This document shows, piece after piece, positions 32,467 to 45,917 of a stretch of DNA of 64,000 nt. Each line of letters begins with the position of its first letter. Positions within the stretch are counted from its first letter, which is position 1. This stretch comes from Aplysia californica. Taxonomy: Eukaryota > Mollusca > Gastropoda > Aplysiida > Aplysiidae. Under the pieces are notes generated by a model. It was given only the letters and a program-made list of their open reading frames with translations, searched no databases and was not told where the DNA came from. Position numbers and translations under genes: made by a program. The stretch is taken from the NCBI RefSeq assembly GCF_000002075.1, contig NW_004797422.1, positions 1,298,831 through 1,362,830 of the forward strand, read 5' to 3'.

Positions 32467-33464
32467 TATGAAAAAATTTTATAATTCGGACTGGAGTCCG
32501 AATAACGACGGACTTTCTTAAAACACGCAGTCTAGGTCGTAGGTTGACTGAATAACAGGGATGACTTCTCGTAATTGGGTCAGAATAATTTCTAGCTTTC
32601 CAGTGACCCTGAAACTGTATCAGCACCAGACTTTTCCAGCTTTTATTTTCGTTTCTATGACCATTTGCGATATAACTGATAATGTTCTGATTTCTTTATC
32701 TTCATAGTGTCCGCACACATTTCCGACACAAAAACTAAAAATGAATGTGTTAACTGTCATTATTTTTTTCCATTCAAGAAGTTTTATCTCTACCCATTTA
32801 TTTTTCAGTTTTGTGTTTTTAAAGATTGGCTGAATATATATATCTTTCTTAGTTTTATGCAGGCTGGCTCAGACTCAGCATGATTCATGAACAAATGCAG
32901 AGTAACTTTTCTTGTTTAATGGTAAAACAAGAGCTAATGCTGGGTGTCTTTAGTTAAAAAATGTAGAGATGTGCATCTTTCTTCTCTTATAATTTGACTA
33001 TTACTACTTGCGCGGATTAAAAATTTCTCATGGTAAAAGACTGATATTCGCTGTCAGTTTAACACAGATTTTGGAGAGATCTATCATGCCATTTTAAAAA
33101 ATAAACAATCATTTATTCAAAAGTTTGTAACTTAAACAGGACAAATTGGGTACTCTACAAACACTTCTCTAGAACAAAAACTAAGGCATAGAAAACAACC
33201 AGTCTAATGCAGAATAAATCTCAAGACATTGAACTTTTAGTACATCAGTGTAATGGTTTTCTGTGTGGGATGGGGAAGAAGTTATATCGTTTCAAACATA
33301 GATAAAAGTGCGAACTTCTTAACCAACACCGGCAAAGTCGCTCCAGGGTCATTAACCCTGTGACCCCGAGCCGGGGAACTCCGCCGGGCTGCTGAGTCAC
33401 ACAAACTGAAATTAACAGAATTGGGTGAAAAGTGACGCTGTGTGATATATTATCTGAACTTTAA

Positions 33465-33844
33465 CCCCTTCATGACACAGAGTTAATTCATGCCTCACCG
33501 GGCACAGTTGTGGATCCTCAGGAACAAATAATAGTGTTTAATTTAGTGGTCAGTTTCCTTTAAATTAGACCCGATTTGCAAATAATACAAACTTTGTTTA
33601 AAAGAAAAAGATTTCTGTGTACGGAATAAGTATTCATTCCTGAATGTGAATCTGAGATTAGTTTTACGAAATGCATCTAATACAAACGGTATACAAAATG
33701 CAACCTATGACGAACGGCATAATTTGTCATCATGGTCCTGGGCTTATGCATGGCTTGACGAATACCGTGCGTCACAGCAGCATCTTGGCTCCTTTGTCGT
33801 GCAAGAAGAAAATGACGAACGGCGTACGTCATATCACAAAGAGG
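33465..33844. mobile_element. TTAA-type MITE, CCCCTTCATGAC ends
   Basis: TTAA at 33461-33464 and 33845-33848. The inverted ends are CCCCTTCATGACACAGAG and, inverted from the right, CCTCTTTGTGATATGACG. The interior repeats GACGAACGGCnTA-type words. 380 bp, no ORF of note. Confidence 0.6.
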
Positions 33845-33884
33845 TTAAAGAGTGTTTATTTATCTTTCTTTTGAAGACAAAACT

Positions 33885-34150
33885 ACCCACCTATCTTGAA
33901 GAGCAGTCAAGATATTTGTGATGGAACTGGGTGGGGTTGCCTGGTTTCAGAGGTAAAGTTAACGAGAAAATGGCCTCCAAAGATTGATGAATCCAAAATT
34001 TCAAGAGTCATAGACAGGTTTTTAAAATTGTTTGATTGAAAAAATAAAGTGGCTGCAGCTGTGTTGAACAATTAATCGTTTTACGCAGTGCTATTTTATA
34101 TACAAAAAAACGTAAAAGTGGGAAATGGAAAGTGGCTGTTTGAACAGCTG
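33885..34150. mobile_element. 435-bp TIR MITE family, degraded copy D
   Basis: ATCTTGAAGAGCAGTCAAGA, GTGGGGTTGCCTGGTTTCAG and CGAGAAAATGGCC align in order with copy B (11718-12151). The terminal repeats are not recognisable. Confidence 0.45.
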
Positions 34151-34183
34151 GGCGTATAATACGGATGGCCTTCATGGCAGGTT

Positions 34184-34187
<4 letters not shown>

Positions 34188-34239
<52 letters not shown>
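34188..34239. repeat. (TA)n microsatellite
   Basis: About 26 uninterrupted TA units, 730 bp upstream of the P450 start codon. Confidence 0.98.
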
Positions 34240-34240
<1 letters not shown>

Positions 34241-34966
34241 CACTAAAAGCCTAATTGCATAGTAATATTTTGCATGTTAAAAAAAACAAAACCTGTGGCT
34301 TTTCAGGGAGGCAAGCTCCTGTGACCTAAAAATTATAAATTAAAAAAATGTAACCAGGAGCTTGTTAAGACATGGAAGGTAGGAATGCACTTTCTTGTGG
34401 TGGGAGAACCAGAATATCCCAATTGATAAAACCAGATAAACATAATCCAGAATCAAAACTGATGCTACTTATATCACCTGAGGCATCTTTTAGGGAATCT
34501 TTGGCCGGCATCCTTACTCAAGTCTCCCATTGAAGAGGCTCTGCAACTTTAGACAGCAGTGTTCTTGTAGAGTCAGTCCCATCTGATGGGAAACATACGC
34601 TTGCTATTGACTTGACTGGAGTAATAGGTTCTTGTATAAAGTGTACCATCGACCACCAGTTTCCAAGCCTTAGAGAAAAATGGGGTGGCCCTCATTAGGC
34701 TAATCAGTCATAGGGAAGACATTCTGTTTTTCATTTGTCCTTTATCTTCCATTGCACACTCTCGGGCTAGTTTGGAGCAATAATGTGGGAGACTACTAAT
34801 ATAAGTAAAAGGGAGGGAATTTTACTCCATTCATTTGTTGTATGACTTATCAATAAAAGCGTTTCATTTGTATTTTCAGATGACTTGTGAAGAATCTTAA
34901 ATCCAATCAAACTGTAGGAAGGCCAAGACCAAATGTACTAGAGCTCCTCGAATTTCTTGTTCAACA

Positions 34967-35171
34967 ATGGCAAAACCGTTATTAATGATAGGGAGGACTT
35001 GGAACAGACTGGAGGTACAGGCGTCAATCTACTGTTGTCAGAGGAGCACTGTTGCTGAAAGATATGGCGCTTCAAGTACTTGTGAAGAGTATGAAAATGC
35101 TCAGCCGTTTTCAAAGATTCCAGGTCCAAAAGGCTTACCGTTTATTGGCAGCTGGCTGGATTACAAACTGA
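34967..35171 (+). CDS. P450 exon 1, targeting leader and proline hinge
   Basis: Starts at ATG 34967 ([15 protein letters not shown]...). The leader has several Arg/Lys before the first Glu, as expected for a matrix-targeting sequence, then [20 protein letters not shown]. It ends one base into a codon at a GTAAGT donor. A pyrimidine-rich TTTTCAG at 34874-34880 could be the acceptor of a spliced 5' UTR just upstream. Confidence 0.85.
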
Positions 35172-38100
35172 GTAAGTTTTGATGCTTGAAGTTTTTGGTA
35201 CTCTAAAAATGTTTCAGTTCTTTTTAATCAGTCACTGAACATTTTGTGTTGGGAAATTGAACTTACTTTCATGATGTTCCATTATCTGCTAAGAGCAAAG
35301 ATATAGATTATTGTAGGTGTTATCAAGCATTTCTAATAAGAATGGGCTTAATAAAAAATAATCGTTTTTGTTTTTAAATATTTTTTTTCCTTTTTCTTTT
35401 TTTTTTTGTGTGCGTGTGTGGGGGTTACATGCTGTCTGGCTTCAGGAGATCCTGTATGTGGAAAAATACTCTTCAAGCACATCTGTTCTGTATTTTTTTT
35501 ATCTTTCAGCTTTCCAGTGCAGTGGGACCAGCCCACACCCAGGACATGATTCTTTCTATAGACAATTCAAATTGTCAAGCATTTGAAGAACCTTTCGATA
35601 TGAGCCATTGTTAAGTTTGAAGTTATTGTAGCTCTAATAATACAGGCTTAATACTTTGCCATCACAAGGCTCATATATATAGAAAAAAACTCTTGCCATC
35701 AAAGGCCAAGGCATTTTGTGGAAAATCCAAAGAAACTGGGTGGTAAACATCGCCGATCACAAGATGAGGCGGTAAAGTGTTAAAAAGAGTTCTCAATAGT
35801 TTTGAAAGAGGAGTGCATCATTTTTTCGTTTAACCTTATGGACTTTGTTCATTGACATGATTTTGGAAACTTTCATACTGCCCAAGAGCACTGGATTTTT
35901 GAAATTTAGGGAACACTATTTTTGTCACTTAACATTGCATTCTGGTAAATATTAGTCTCTCTGTGTTGATGAATTTATTATTTATTCTAAGTGTCGCACA
36001 GTCCCCTTTTTTAAAGCTGTCTGTTTGTTGGCATTTTTATTTTTCTAGGGAATTGTTTGGTAAACGATTGTACTTTTTAAATGTTACTTTATAGTTTATT
36101 GGGGTTTTTAAAATTTATGTACACACCACTTTATTTTGCATACTTTTTTTTTTATAAGTGTTTTGCGGCGCTCACCACTGCATAAGTTCATATGAGCGCT
36201 CAGGACACATTAAGCATTTTCAGTTTTTGACGGAATTAATTTTGAATTTTACTCGGGTGGCAGCCGAAGCCTACTCTCATTGATTTTAGGATCGTCAAGA
36301 TTTATCTTTAACTTTAACGTGCGCATCTTGCTCATGGGACCTCCGAGATTTTTGTCGAACTTATCTGAGAAGGCCAAGTGTTTTATTTTTACCTACCCTA
36401 AGACCAGGGGTGTGGCTGAAAGACAGCAGTGTGATGGAACAAAGGAGTAGCAGTAGAAACACAACTGTAACGGAATGAGTCCGGAGCTCAGAAGAGAGGG
36501 TAAAGAGGAGGGGGGGGGGGGGTCAGAAAGTGAAGACTAAAGCAGACGACAGCACCCTTAAATCCTGAATTATTTAATAATAAATGAAATGCTTACTGTT
36601 TTCATTTTCCCATTACCCCTTTATTTTCTTGAGCGAATGGTATTTGACGAATAAGTTTATTTTTATATTTTTCAGATCCAAATAAAATTCACAGACGGGA
36701 TACTCTTATTAGGGAGATGCAGTCAGAATATGGAGATATTGTGAAAGAAAATATTGCTGGTCGAGATATTGTACATCTCTTTGGCCTCGACTTTATTAGA
36801 CAGGTTTGTATCTTAAATTTTGCACAATGAAAATTGATGATGTTTAAACCCTTTGTGCCGTAACTTGCATCCAATATTTTTGCTACCCAGGAGGGTGAGC
36901 AATTTCAGTCACTTTTGCAGTCTCTTTCAAAATTAAAGATTTGTGGGATTTATACATTTTTGTTATCGTAGATTTCGAATCCTTATGTTATTGTAAAGCA
37001 GTTATAGAATCACATAGTGCATCTTAGTAGAACAGCTATAAAATCGGGTATAGTCACTATAGTGCATCTTACGATACTGTGTTTGACATACAGCTTATGA
37101 GAACTGTCATAAAGGCATTAAAAAAAAGAAAAATACCATTGTTTACCTACAGTAATGTATCCCCCTGAAAGCTCACAGAACTTAACAATGGGGGCTCTCG
37201 TGGCCTAGAGGTTAAGGTGTTGGCCTCTCATTCAAAGGTCCCGGGTTCGAATCTGGGTAGCGACCGAAAAATTTTTTTCTCTAAAATTGTCTCCTTTCAC
37301 CTCCTTTCCTGCTCTCTAGCAATGTTCTGTTGTCTACTTTCATTTCCACTTTCTGCCCCCACCCCCTAACCTCCTTTGCCCCCTCCTCTGGGCTCCTGAC
37401 TCTTTCTGCAGCCTTTCTTCTGCTACTCCTTGGCTCCTCCTTACTACTGTCTTTCTGCCACACCCCTGATCTTCTGGTAGGAAAGATCTGCACCTAGCCT
37501 TCTTGGACAAGGGCGAAAAATCTCGGAGGGCCCATGTGCAAGTTGTGCACGTTAAAGATCCCTTGGTGGTCGAAAATCGATAAGAGTAGGCTTTGGCTGC
37601 CACCCAGGCAAAATTCAAAATTTCCTACCAGCTGAAAATATTAGGTGTGTCCCGCACGCTCATATGACCTTATGCAGTTGCGAGTGCCGTAAAAACACTT
37701 ACCAAAAAAAAAAAAAAAAAAGAACTTAACAACATAGCAGTGTGTAATGTGCACACCATTATCCCACATTCACCAAATACCCATTCACAGACCAGGGAAC
37801 TTTAGAAAATGAGTAAAGTACATGAACATTTTTTTGTGATACAACGTCCTGTGGAATTCAGCTGAGAATTGAATTCACAACCTTTTGACTGCACACCTGT
37901 TGCTCTTGTTTTTGTTCTTGCTGCTCACAGGCTTTCACTCTCCAACAGCTATCGGAAGATGAAACTATAGTCTCTGTTTTGCCTTCTTCTTTGCATTTTA
38001 ATTTTAGTCCTTATTTGAAACAATGAAGAAAAGGCAAGTGCGTGATAAATTGAGGAGAAAAAAATTCAGTGTTTTGTTAATTCTATTTTTTTTATAACTT

Positions 38101-40177
38101 TAAGGAAATTTTTACATACAGAGTGATCCCAAAAAAACTTTACAACTTTTTTTCTGAATATCTCGCGCAAAAATTGTTCTAGAATGCTGTAATTTGGAAC
38201 AGACATAATTAATACAAAGGGAATTTTAAAATATAAAATCCACGAAGAAGAAACATGTTTTGAAAACGGAAACAGCTAAAAGAAAAAGCACCCACAAATG
38301 CAAAATTCACCAATGTTTAAAAATCTTGTAAAGGAAGTTATGAAAAGATTAGTTGACCTTTCTCTTTATTTTCTCTTTGACATTAATTTTCCATCCCTGT
38401 GATATTTAAACAATATTTAATTCTTTGACAGAGTTTTAAAAGCCTAATGATTTCATTCTGAAATTCTTAGAAGCAATGCTCCACATTCCCTCCCTTGGAC
38501 TCGACACATTTTTAACGCGTCGTTCGAAATGTTCAGTGGCGCCCTAACACAAGGACTTGCTAAACCATGAGTTTAAATTTTAAAGCCACATACACTGTAC
38601 ATGTTCACTAAGAAGTGGCTTCTAGAGATAATAGAGTGGGGTGCCCAATAGACAGCATTTTTGGAGTTAACATATCCCGCAGGGTGAAAATGGGCTTTAC
38701 ACTAAACCAAATGTCATCGAGGAAATGATTCCTCTTTACAAGACAATCGAGGAATCATGAACACATTGCCATGCTCTGATCCATGTCATCTTGGCCTAGC
38801 GAAGATGAACTTGGTATAGTCATAGGTTAAGATCTGCCATGAGAATGCAGACTGTTTATGTGTAGAAAAGTCCTAGCTGCAGATCATCTACGGACAGACA
38901 TCTCATTGGACTTGGCTACCGAAATCTTCACTCTGATAACGTTTAAAGGGCTGCGCATGGTGCGTGTTCGAACTGAAGTGGTCATTTTTAAAGAACTTTT
39001 TAGTTCTGATTCGCTATAGATCCAAACTGACATAGCGTCTCTTCCAATGACGCCAAAGGTCTTGAGGGCACCTAAGCATTCTCTCCATTCTGTGCGCAGA
39101 ACTTACAAAATGTCAGGGATAGTGAGTTTGTGGAGAGGTAATGTTCAATACAAAAAGCTCTCTGCTCTTTACTAATCGTAGCCATGATCTCAGCAGGTAA
39201 ACAAAATTTGGGAAAAATAATATCTGCAGACTTCTGTTGACTTGTTAGACTGCTGTACCTTGCAATATTGCGCAATTGTTGCAACTTTTAAAGGTAGGCC
39301 TAATGCAAACTGGTGTGTCATGCTATGAAAATGGCGACAAGGTTGAAAATGGGTTGTTTTTTTAAAATGCACTATATAGAGCAAAACCATTCAATGGACT
39401 TAACTAAAATAGATATCAGACAAATTCCTTTTGGCTTCCAAACATTATGTTCAAATCTGAAACGCAAAACTTCAGTATGGAGGAAGATATTTACAAAACA
39501 AGTTTTAAAGTGTTTTTGGATCACCGTGTACTAATTGAAATCCCGTTTTTATCTAGCACAGCTAGCCTTGAATTTGATATTTTTCTTTCCCTGTCTTTTT
39601 AGCCTTTATCATACGTAATGTTATAGACCATGAAAAATACATCTTGGTCAGTAATTTTATAAGGTTTGTTGATAAAAGCACTAGTAGCGAATAATGATAT
39701 CAGTTTGGCTTCTCTTATTACAAACTGCTTAGTTTATAAAGCAGGATATGGAGTTGGGAAAGATACTTTAGCTTTTAGCTCTGATAACAAACTGAAATTT
39801 TGTATCTTTCCTCAGATTTATAATGCTGAAGGAAAGCACCCCGTGATCCCGCCTTTATTGTTCCCCGTAAAGCACTATCGTCATGATAAAAATCTTTCTC
39901 CAGGCCTTGGAAACAGGTAATAAATGTAGAGTTGTTAGTTTTGCATGAATATTTTTGGAAATCTTAGCTTATATAATTAATAGCGATAATAATAATAATA
40001 TTAAATAATTATGATAATGATAATAATGGGAATTGTTATAGTACCTAATCCCTAGAAGGTTCTAAGTGTTGTACAATGCAGAATTATCCCTCAATTGATG
40101 AAACAAAGGACAGAAAACGCACATTGGGTTACAGACCATTTGACATCATACCCCCCACCCACACACACACACACACA

Positions 40178-40239
<62 letters not shown>

Positions 40240-43200
40240 CCCAGCCCTCACACATTCTCAAATACAAAATTTATTGGCAGAGGTTAGTCTTGAACAAATG
40301 TGACTTTAGACTTTGTTGAAACACTTTCTCTCTCTCTTTCTCTCTCTGTGACATTTTTGCGGCAAAGGAAGAGAAAGCTCTACCACCCAACTGGTTAGAC
40401 TTTACTGTGGGCACTTTCATGAGATTCTCATCCACAGGTCTCAATGTCTTGATGGTACATATGACTTAATAAAGTCTTTTAAGATTTTGTGATGCTTTGT
40501 TGTATATGCATTTGCGACATAAAAGAGCAATTCTGTACTTGATTGTAGCTTTTAACTGGTAGCTACTGTAACTTTATCAGTAAAGGTGTTCTTCTTGGGT
40601 TTTTTTCCATAGCTCAACTGAGCAGCTCTTTTTTTAAACTGCTGCAGTCTGTTAATTTTTTCCAAACTTAAATTGGCAATTTAGTATGACAAGGTAACTT
40701 GGCTCCACTGACCTGATTTTGAGTCTGTTTCTGATTGTTTTAAATAAAACATTTTATGTTCTTATTTTATTGAGAGATACTATCTAAGAATAGAGTCTCA
40801 GTTCAAGAATAAAACACAGGGTGCATTTCGTTTTGTAGGAAATCAGATATGACAAAGAATGGCCTTAGAAGAAAAAAAATATATACATAAGCTTTCATAG
40901 TAATATGCAACCGTGCTAAATACTTCTATATGGAAGTTGATGGAGAAAGAAAATATAGTCCAGTGAATCACTCTTCAAGCTGTCACTTGAGAAGTAGGTC
41001 TAGGCCTACTTTAAACATTACTTAGTGTTATGAAGCTCAGAATATTAGGAATAATACCATATTAGGTTTGTGACAACTGCCACTGCTATATTAGATATAG
41101 TACAGTAGTCTCCGCCTAAGATCCCGGTGCTCGGGAGCAAGGAAATGAGGGATCTTAAGCGAACCAGGATCTTAACCGACGAACCCAGGGAAGAATCTAT
41201 GGTGACCCATGTTAAGGCCCACAATCGGTAAAATGGTCGCCCTCCACTCTAAAATGAACTGACGTGACTCCTGGGTGGGTTTGTGACACATGGCGAGCCA
41301 AGAGTGGTTAACCTTGATGACCTATCACCGTGCATAGTGGCATGAGGCGTGCCATTTTCACGTATTATCCTATAATGAGTCTCAAGATCTACGCTTATCC
41401 AGTTGCCCCTTCTCTTTACCTGTCGAAAATATATATAGCTTTCCATCTCTGACCGAGTTCCCCCTCCCCACCGCCTTTGTCATTACACACCATTACGTTG
41501 TGACCCCACCAATAAAAATTCAGTCTGTCTCGCAAATTTGGGAGTAGAGACAACTTCTGCAATGGTCAAGGAAGAGTTCACAGTTCAATGTGATCCCGCC
41601 TTGAGCGGATGTGTAGGCCCTACCCACCCAGCGAGTGATGTAAGTTTAGGGGAGAGCTCAGGTGTGAGTGCGATGCGTGGGGAAAACAAACGTGTCGGTC
41701 AGTTCACACCCCGATGTGATCCCGTCTGAGGCAAACATTGTTTCACTGCATTGAGTTTTACAACGTGAATGTGATCACATTCACGATAGTGGCTGATTTT
41801 TTATGCGACGGACAGTTTATTGATCTCAACTTTTCACTCTTGGTTGATCGACTGTGCCCGCCTGGGTTTTTGTTCCACAAAGTATGGTTTGAAATGCGGG
41901 ATCTTAGCCGAATGTAGACCTTCAGAGTGAATCAGAGCGGGATCTTTTGGGTAACTTTTGTATAGTAAAAATTCTGTTTTCTTAAAACAGCAGGATCTTA
42001 AGCGATCCTTGGTCATTAGTGGTGGGATCTTAGGTGGAGACTACTGTATTGGGTGCAGTATTTTTGTTTTTCCATACCTGTAGAAAAGAAGCAAAGTTAA
42101 GATTTTGTGTGAGGTCAATCAGTACTGCGAACATGAGTGACATTTTTTCCTGTGAGTAAAAGTATTCACAAATTCATGGAAGAAATCATTCAAATGTTCT
42201 GTGTTTGACACGTAAACCAGTAAATGAAAGTGAACTTGGTCCTTAGATATTTAGCATGTATCTGCTTTTGAATTTGAATTGGTCATCGTTTGAGTCAAAG
42301 AGCTTGCAGGTGAAGAGTTAAATGGTGATGTCTTTATGTGATTGTTGTTGTTGTGGTTCCTTGACTTGACTCTTAATTTTTATAATTGGAAAGAGAAGGG
42401 GATGGGGGAGAAAGGGGGTGCAAATAAGAATTGATATATGGGTATTTAACAATTGTCTGGTAGTTTCCAGTCTTTGAGGTATGGACAACTTTCACCCTTG
42501 TTTCACTTCTTCAGTGTCACAGAAAAATCTCAATTTTTAGCCATTCTAATGCTTTCTTCATGTGTCCCATTATTAGGAAACAACTTTGTTAAGCAAGACA
42601 CAATCCTGCTGCATACACATTGTCTTCAATATAAAATTCTGCGTCTATTACAGCAATGGAGAGCAGTGGTACAAACTAAGAAGTGTCGTTCAACAAGTCA
42701 TGCTTCGGCCCCAGAAAGCCTTTGACTATCTTCCAATGCAGAATGAAGTTGCCAATGATTTTATCTCCAAGATAGAATCTATTCTAGACGAAAACAGAGA
42801 AGTGCCTCACTTTAACCGGTGGGTGGCAAGATGGGGTCTTGAATGTGAGTTATTTTGACATATCCACTTGATATATGTTAGGATAAACAGTGTTCACTTT
42901 AAGTTGAGACACCCAAGTGACAACTAAGTCGAATAAATCTAGCAGCTTTGCATAGCAAATCCTCTTGTGGAAAATACTGATTTTCCCATCTGCATTGGAC
43001 AGGGTTCCCACTCAACTGTGAAAACAGGAAAAAGCCAGAAATTTCGTTTTCAGATTCTGGTTGGGAAAGCCAATACCCAATTAGTAATACACAACACTCC
43101 CCCCCAACCCTCTTTTTTTTCTCCAAACTCCTCAATGACAAGCCCGTTGGGTCCTCTTTCATCATGACTTTGTTTTTGGTACAGTTATTCTATGACCCCT

Positions 43201-45819
43201 GTCCTTGACATCTCAAGAAAACAGACTGTCCATGGTCATGTTACGAATTAGATGTATCTTGCATTTCTCTTCATTTTTTCTTTCTAGCTCTGTCATCTTT
43301 AAAAAAAATCGCTTTGAAAATGGTTACAAAATCCAAGAGACAACGGGGGTAAAAACTTGGAAATTTTTTCTTCTTGATGAGTGGGAACCCTGATTGGGAC
43401 TATCCCTCTGTCAAGTGTAAAGATGCAGTGATTCATATTACAGGCTTGCCAATTGGCCCAAATTTTTCATGGGAATGTCCCGATTTTGTCAAATCAGAAA
43501 TTTGAGAACCTTGTCATATACAGTACACTACACTAAAACCAGTCCCATTTTATTTAATTTAATTTTGTTTAGTGTTTTGCAATCTGGTGTTGTAGCTTTG
43601 GGTGTCCCCGATTAAGTTTTGAAAAAGTTAGTTGGCATACCCAATGTTAGTTTTTATCCCTGTAGAACCATAGCTAATTAAACTGTTTGCAATAGTCTTT
43701 TATTTAACAAAGTTCCATTGGTTTAGAAAAAAAAACCCACACCAAAAAGCTATCAGGACCACTGAGTAAGAGCTTTAAAAGGTTTTTAACTAATCACTTG
43801 TTTGTCATATCAATGTATGTGTGTATGCATGTGCGTGTGTGCATGCATGCATGTGTGGGTGTGTGTATGTATGGATGGAAGAGAAAAAAGAGATCAACAA
43901 ATTAATGTATGTAGAATTATTTGGGTAATCTTTTCTGTAAAGCTCATTTAGTGCTCACAAAGTAAAAGGCCGCTGTGCTAATAAGTACCATTATTTTTAT
44001 TATTTTACGTATTGTTGTTGGTAAATTTTTACTATTGTTTTATATGTTTTCGTAGGTATACTAAGCATATCAAACTGAAATATGTTTCATGCTGATGTGT
44101 TGCCGAAAATTAAGTCTAGAGTTCTTCAACAGCTGCAGCCAATATCACTTTCGATCGTCGCATGGGTTTTCTGGAGGAAACTGGTCATGCTGTTGCGGAC
44201 AAAATCATCCAGAGTAATTCAGATGTCTTTGACTTGTCTTCCAAATTCTTCTTTTCCCTTCCATTTTACAAGTTCTTTCCCACTCACGGAATGAAGAGAA
44301 TCTATGAGTGTGAGGACTTCATTTTAGGGTAAGTTGGGTGCATTTTTATTACAGAATGTTTCTAAATTGTGAAGAGTTGAACTGTACATCTGCTAGTGGG
44401 GCTGTATATGTCTAGTGGATCTGCAACACAAGATTTGCCCCGAGTGTTGAAGAATGGCAGTTAAATGGCAGTTGGATGTGTCCTTAACTAAAGTACATTA
44501 ACTGAGCTTACCCCGCCCCCCCCCAACAAAAGAAGAAAAAAAAGGGCCCTACTCTGCCCAGGTCAGCAATGGCGTGCTGAGAATGTTTTTATTATGCAAT
44601 ATTGATGGTTGTACTTGTCATTGTAAAAGAAATCTGCTTACATGGGTCAATAAAGATGGTTTGAATTGTTGTGAGTTAATAAGTGTGAAAAGATAGTCTC
44701 CCAGAATATTTACTTTGTAATGTCAGGTCCTTGGTTAAAAAATCTTGGTGAGAATTGACCCTTAGTCTGATTTTATCTTTCCAACATGCAATGTATATGC
44801 TACTAGTGCTGGCTTGCTGTGATTCTGCCTTTAGCAAGTACATGCAGCATTTCCAATGTACACGTGAAACTATCTATGAACATTGATTTTAGTCAGCCAT
44901 AGATTCATATGTTCACCCAAATGCTGATGGCAGAATATAAAAAAATGGTATAAAGAATGCAGATGCTGTGCTCAAGATGTGTTTTAAGCTTTGAGTCTCT
45001 TAAATTAATGTAGCAATTATGTGTTCAAGCTGTACGTATTGCGGCTTACTTAATTTTTAGTCCTCTTTTTCTTTTGACAGGGAAGGAGAGCGGCTTCTGA
45101 AGGAGGCAATAAAGGACTATGAAATTGTCTTAAATTCAGGAGAATTAACAGATGACAGGTTCCGCTTCTTGTCATATATGTTAAGCAACGATAGCGTGTC
45201 CTATAAGGACATGGCAGCTGTTGTCAACTCTGTTTTCACAGACACGTTAAGCACGGTGAGCAAATGAAAATCGTGTATGAAGTCAGAACAGAGATAATGA
45301 TAATATACTCAAAGAATGTTCAAAATGTCGCCTTTATCTAACTTAGAATTCTATTTTACTTTCAAGTTCTTATAAAAATTAAACATCTTATTTCTGAAAT
45401 CACAGGTAGTATGGGGTCATTTTGTCAGTAAAACGAGGAAGAAATGTCCTAGAAGCTCTCCTTTTTGCTAGTGGGTGTTACTCTTCGGCTTTCAGTATTC
45501 TACACCCTCTTCAACACAGCTTCGATAATTTAGGAAGCAGACTGCTTTGTTCCTCATGTTAGGTTTGTAAGGGATATTAGATGCCAGTAAGAAGATGGAG
45601 GTACATTCTAAAACATTTTCCCAGTGTGGGAATCAGAATTATGTCAATTGCAAATGCGATAAAAACCTGACCATTTCTTCACTATGCTGGTACAGGCATT
45701 GCTCTAAAGTAAAAGAAGTGTAGTGTGGCAACAGAAAGCTAAGATCTGTCCTAAAAACTTCACTTTTATTAATAAAGGACAGGGTTTATACTGTTGATGT
45801 TCTTCTACATGCGTGCATG

Positions 45820-45917
<98 letters not shown>

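Larger units (their letters stand above)
21888..34966. other. Intergenic region between divergent CTTNBP2 and P450 genes
   Basis: 13 kb with no convincing protein-coding exon of its own. It contains a pogo-like end (22994-23150), SINE pieces (23728-24915), an inverted duplication (23524-24131), a ~180-bp spaced repeat (25166-25960), a CpG-richer possible promoter (26280-26560), a GGCCACCT MITE (27180-27946), a foldback (29359-29782), a tRNA-like SINE head (30119-30192), GATCTA-rich DNA (30470-31810), a nested-palindrome foldback (31813-32466) and a TTAA MITE (33465-33844). The 28100-28750 stretch is GC-richer without a recognised element. Confidence 0.7.
36804..39815. other. P450 intron 2
   Basis: 3.0-kb intron. 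It holds a complete SINE (37189-37720) and a mariner element (38119-39528), which together make up most of its length. Confidence 0.8.
39917..42653. other. P450 intron 3
   Basis: 2.7-kb intron. It contains a SINE/LINE 3' end (39982-40085), a CA microsatellite (40159-40235) and a 944-bp pogo-like element (41103-42046). The remainder is AT-rich with nothing recognised. Confidence 0.75.
42845..44132. other. P450 intron 4
   Basis: 1.3-kb intron with an hAT-like MITE (43000-43392), a second possible TIR element (43441-43643) and a degenerate GT-rich tract at 43813-43872. Confidence 0.75.

Noticed and set aside
37191-37262. tRNA gene call on the A box/B box sequence
   Set aside because: The stem pairing of a functional tRNA is not met and the sequence is the head of a SINE with TSDs at both ends of the longer unit.
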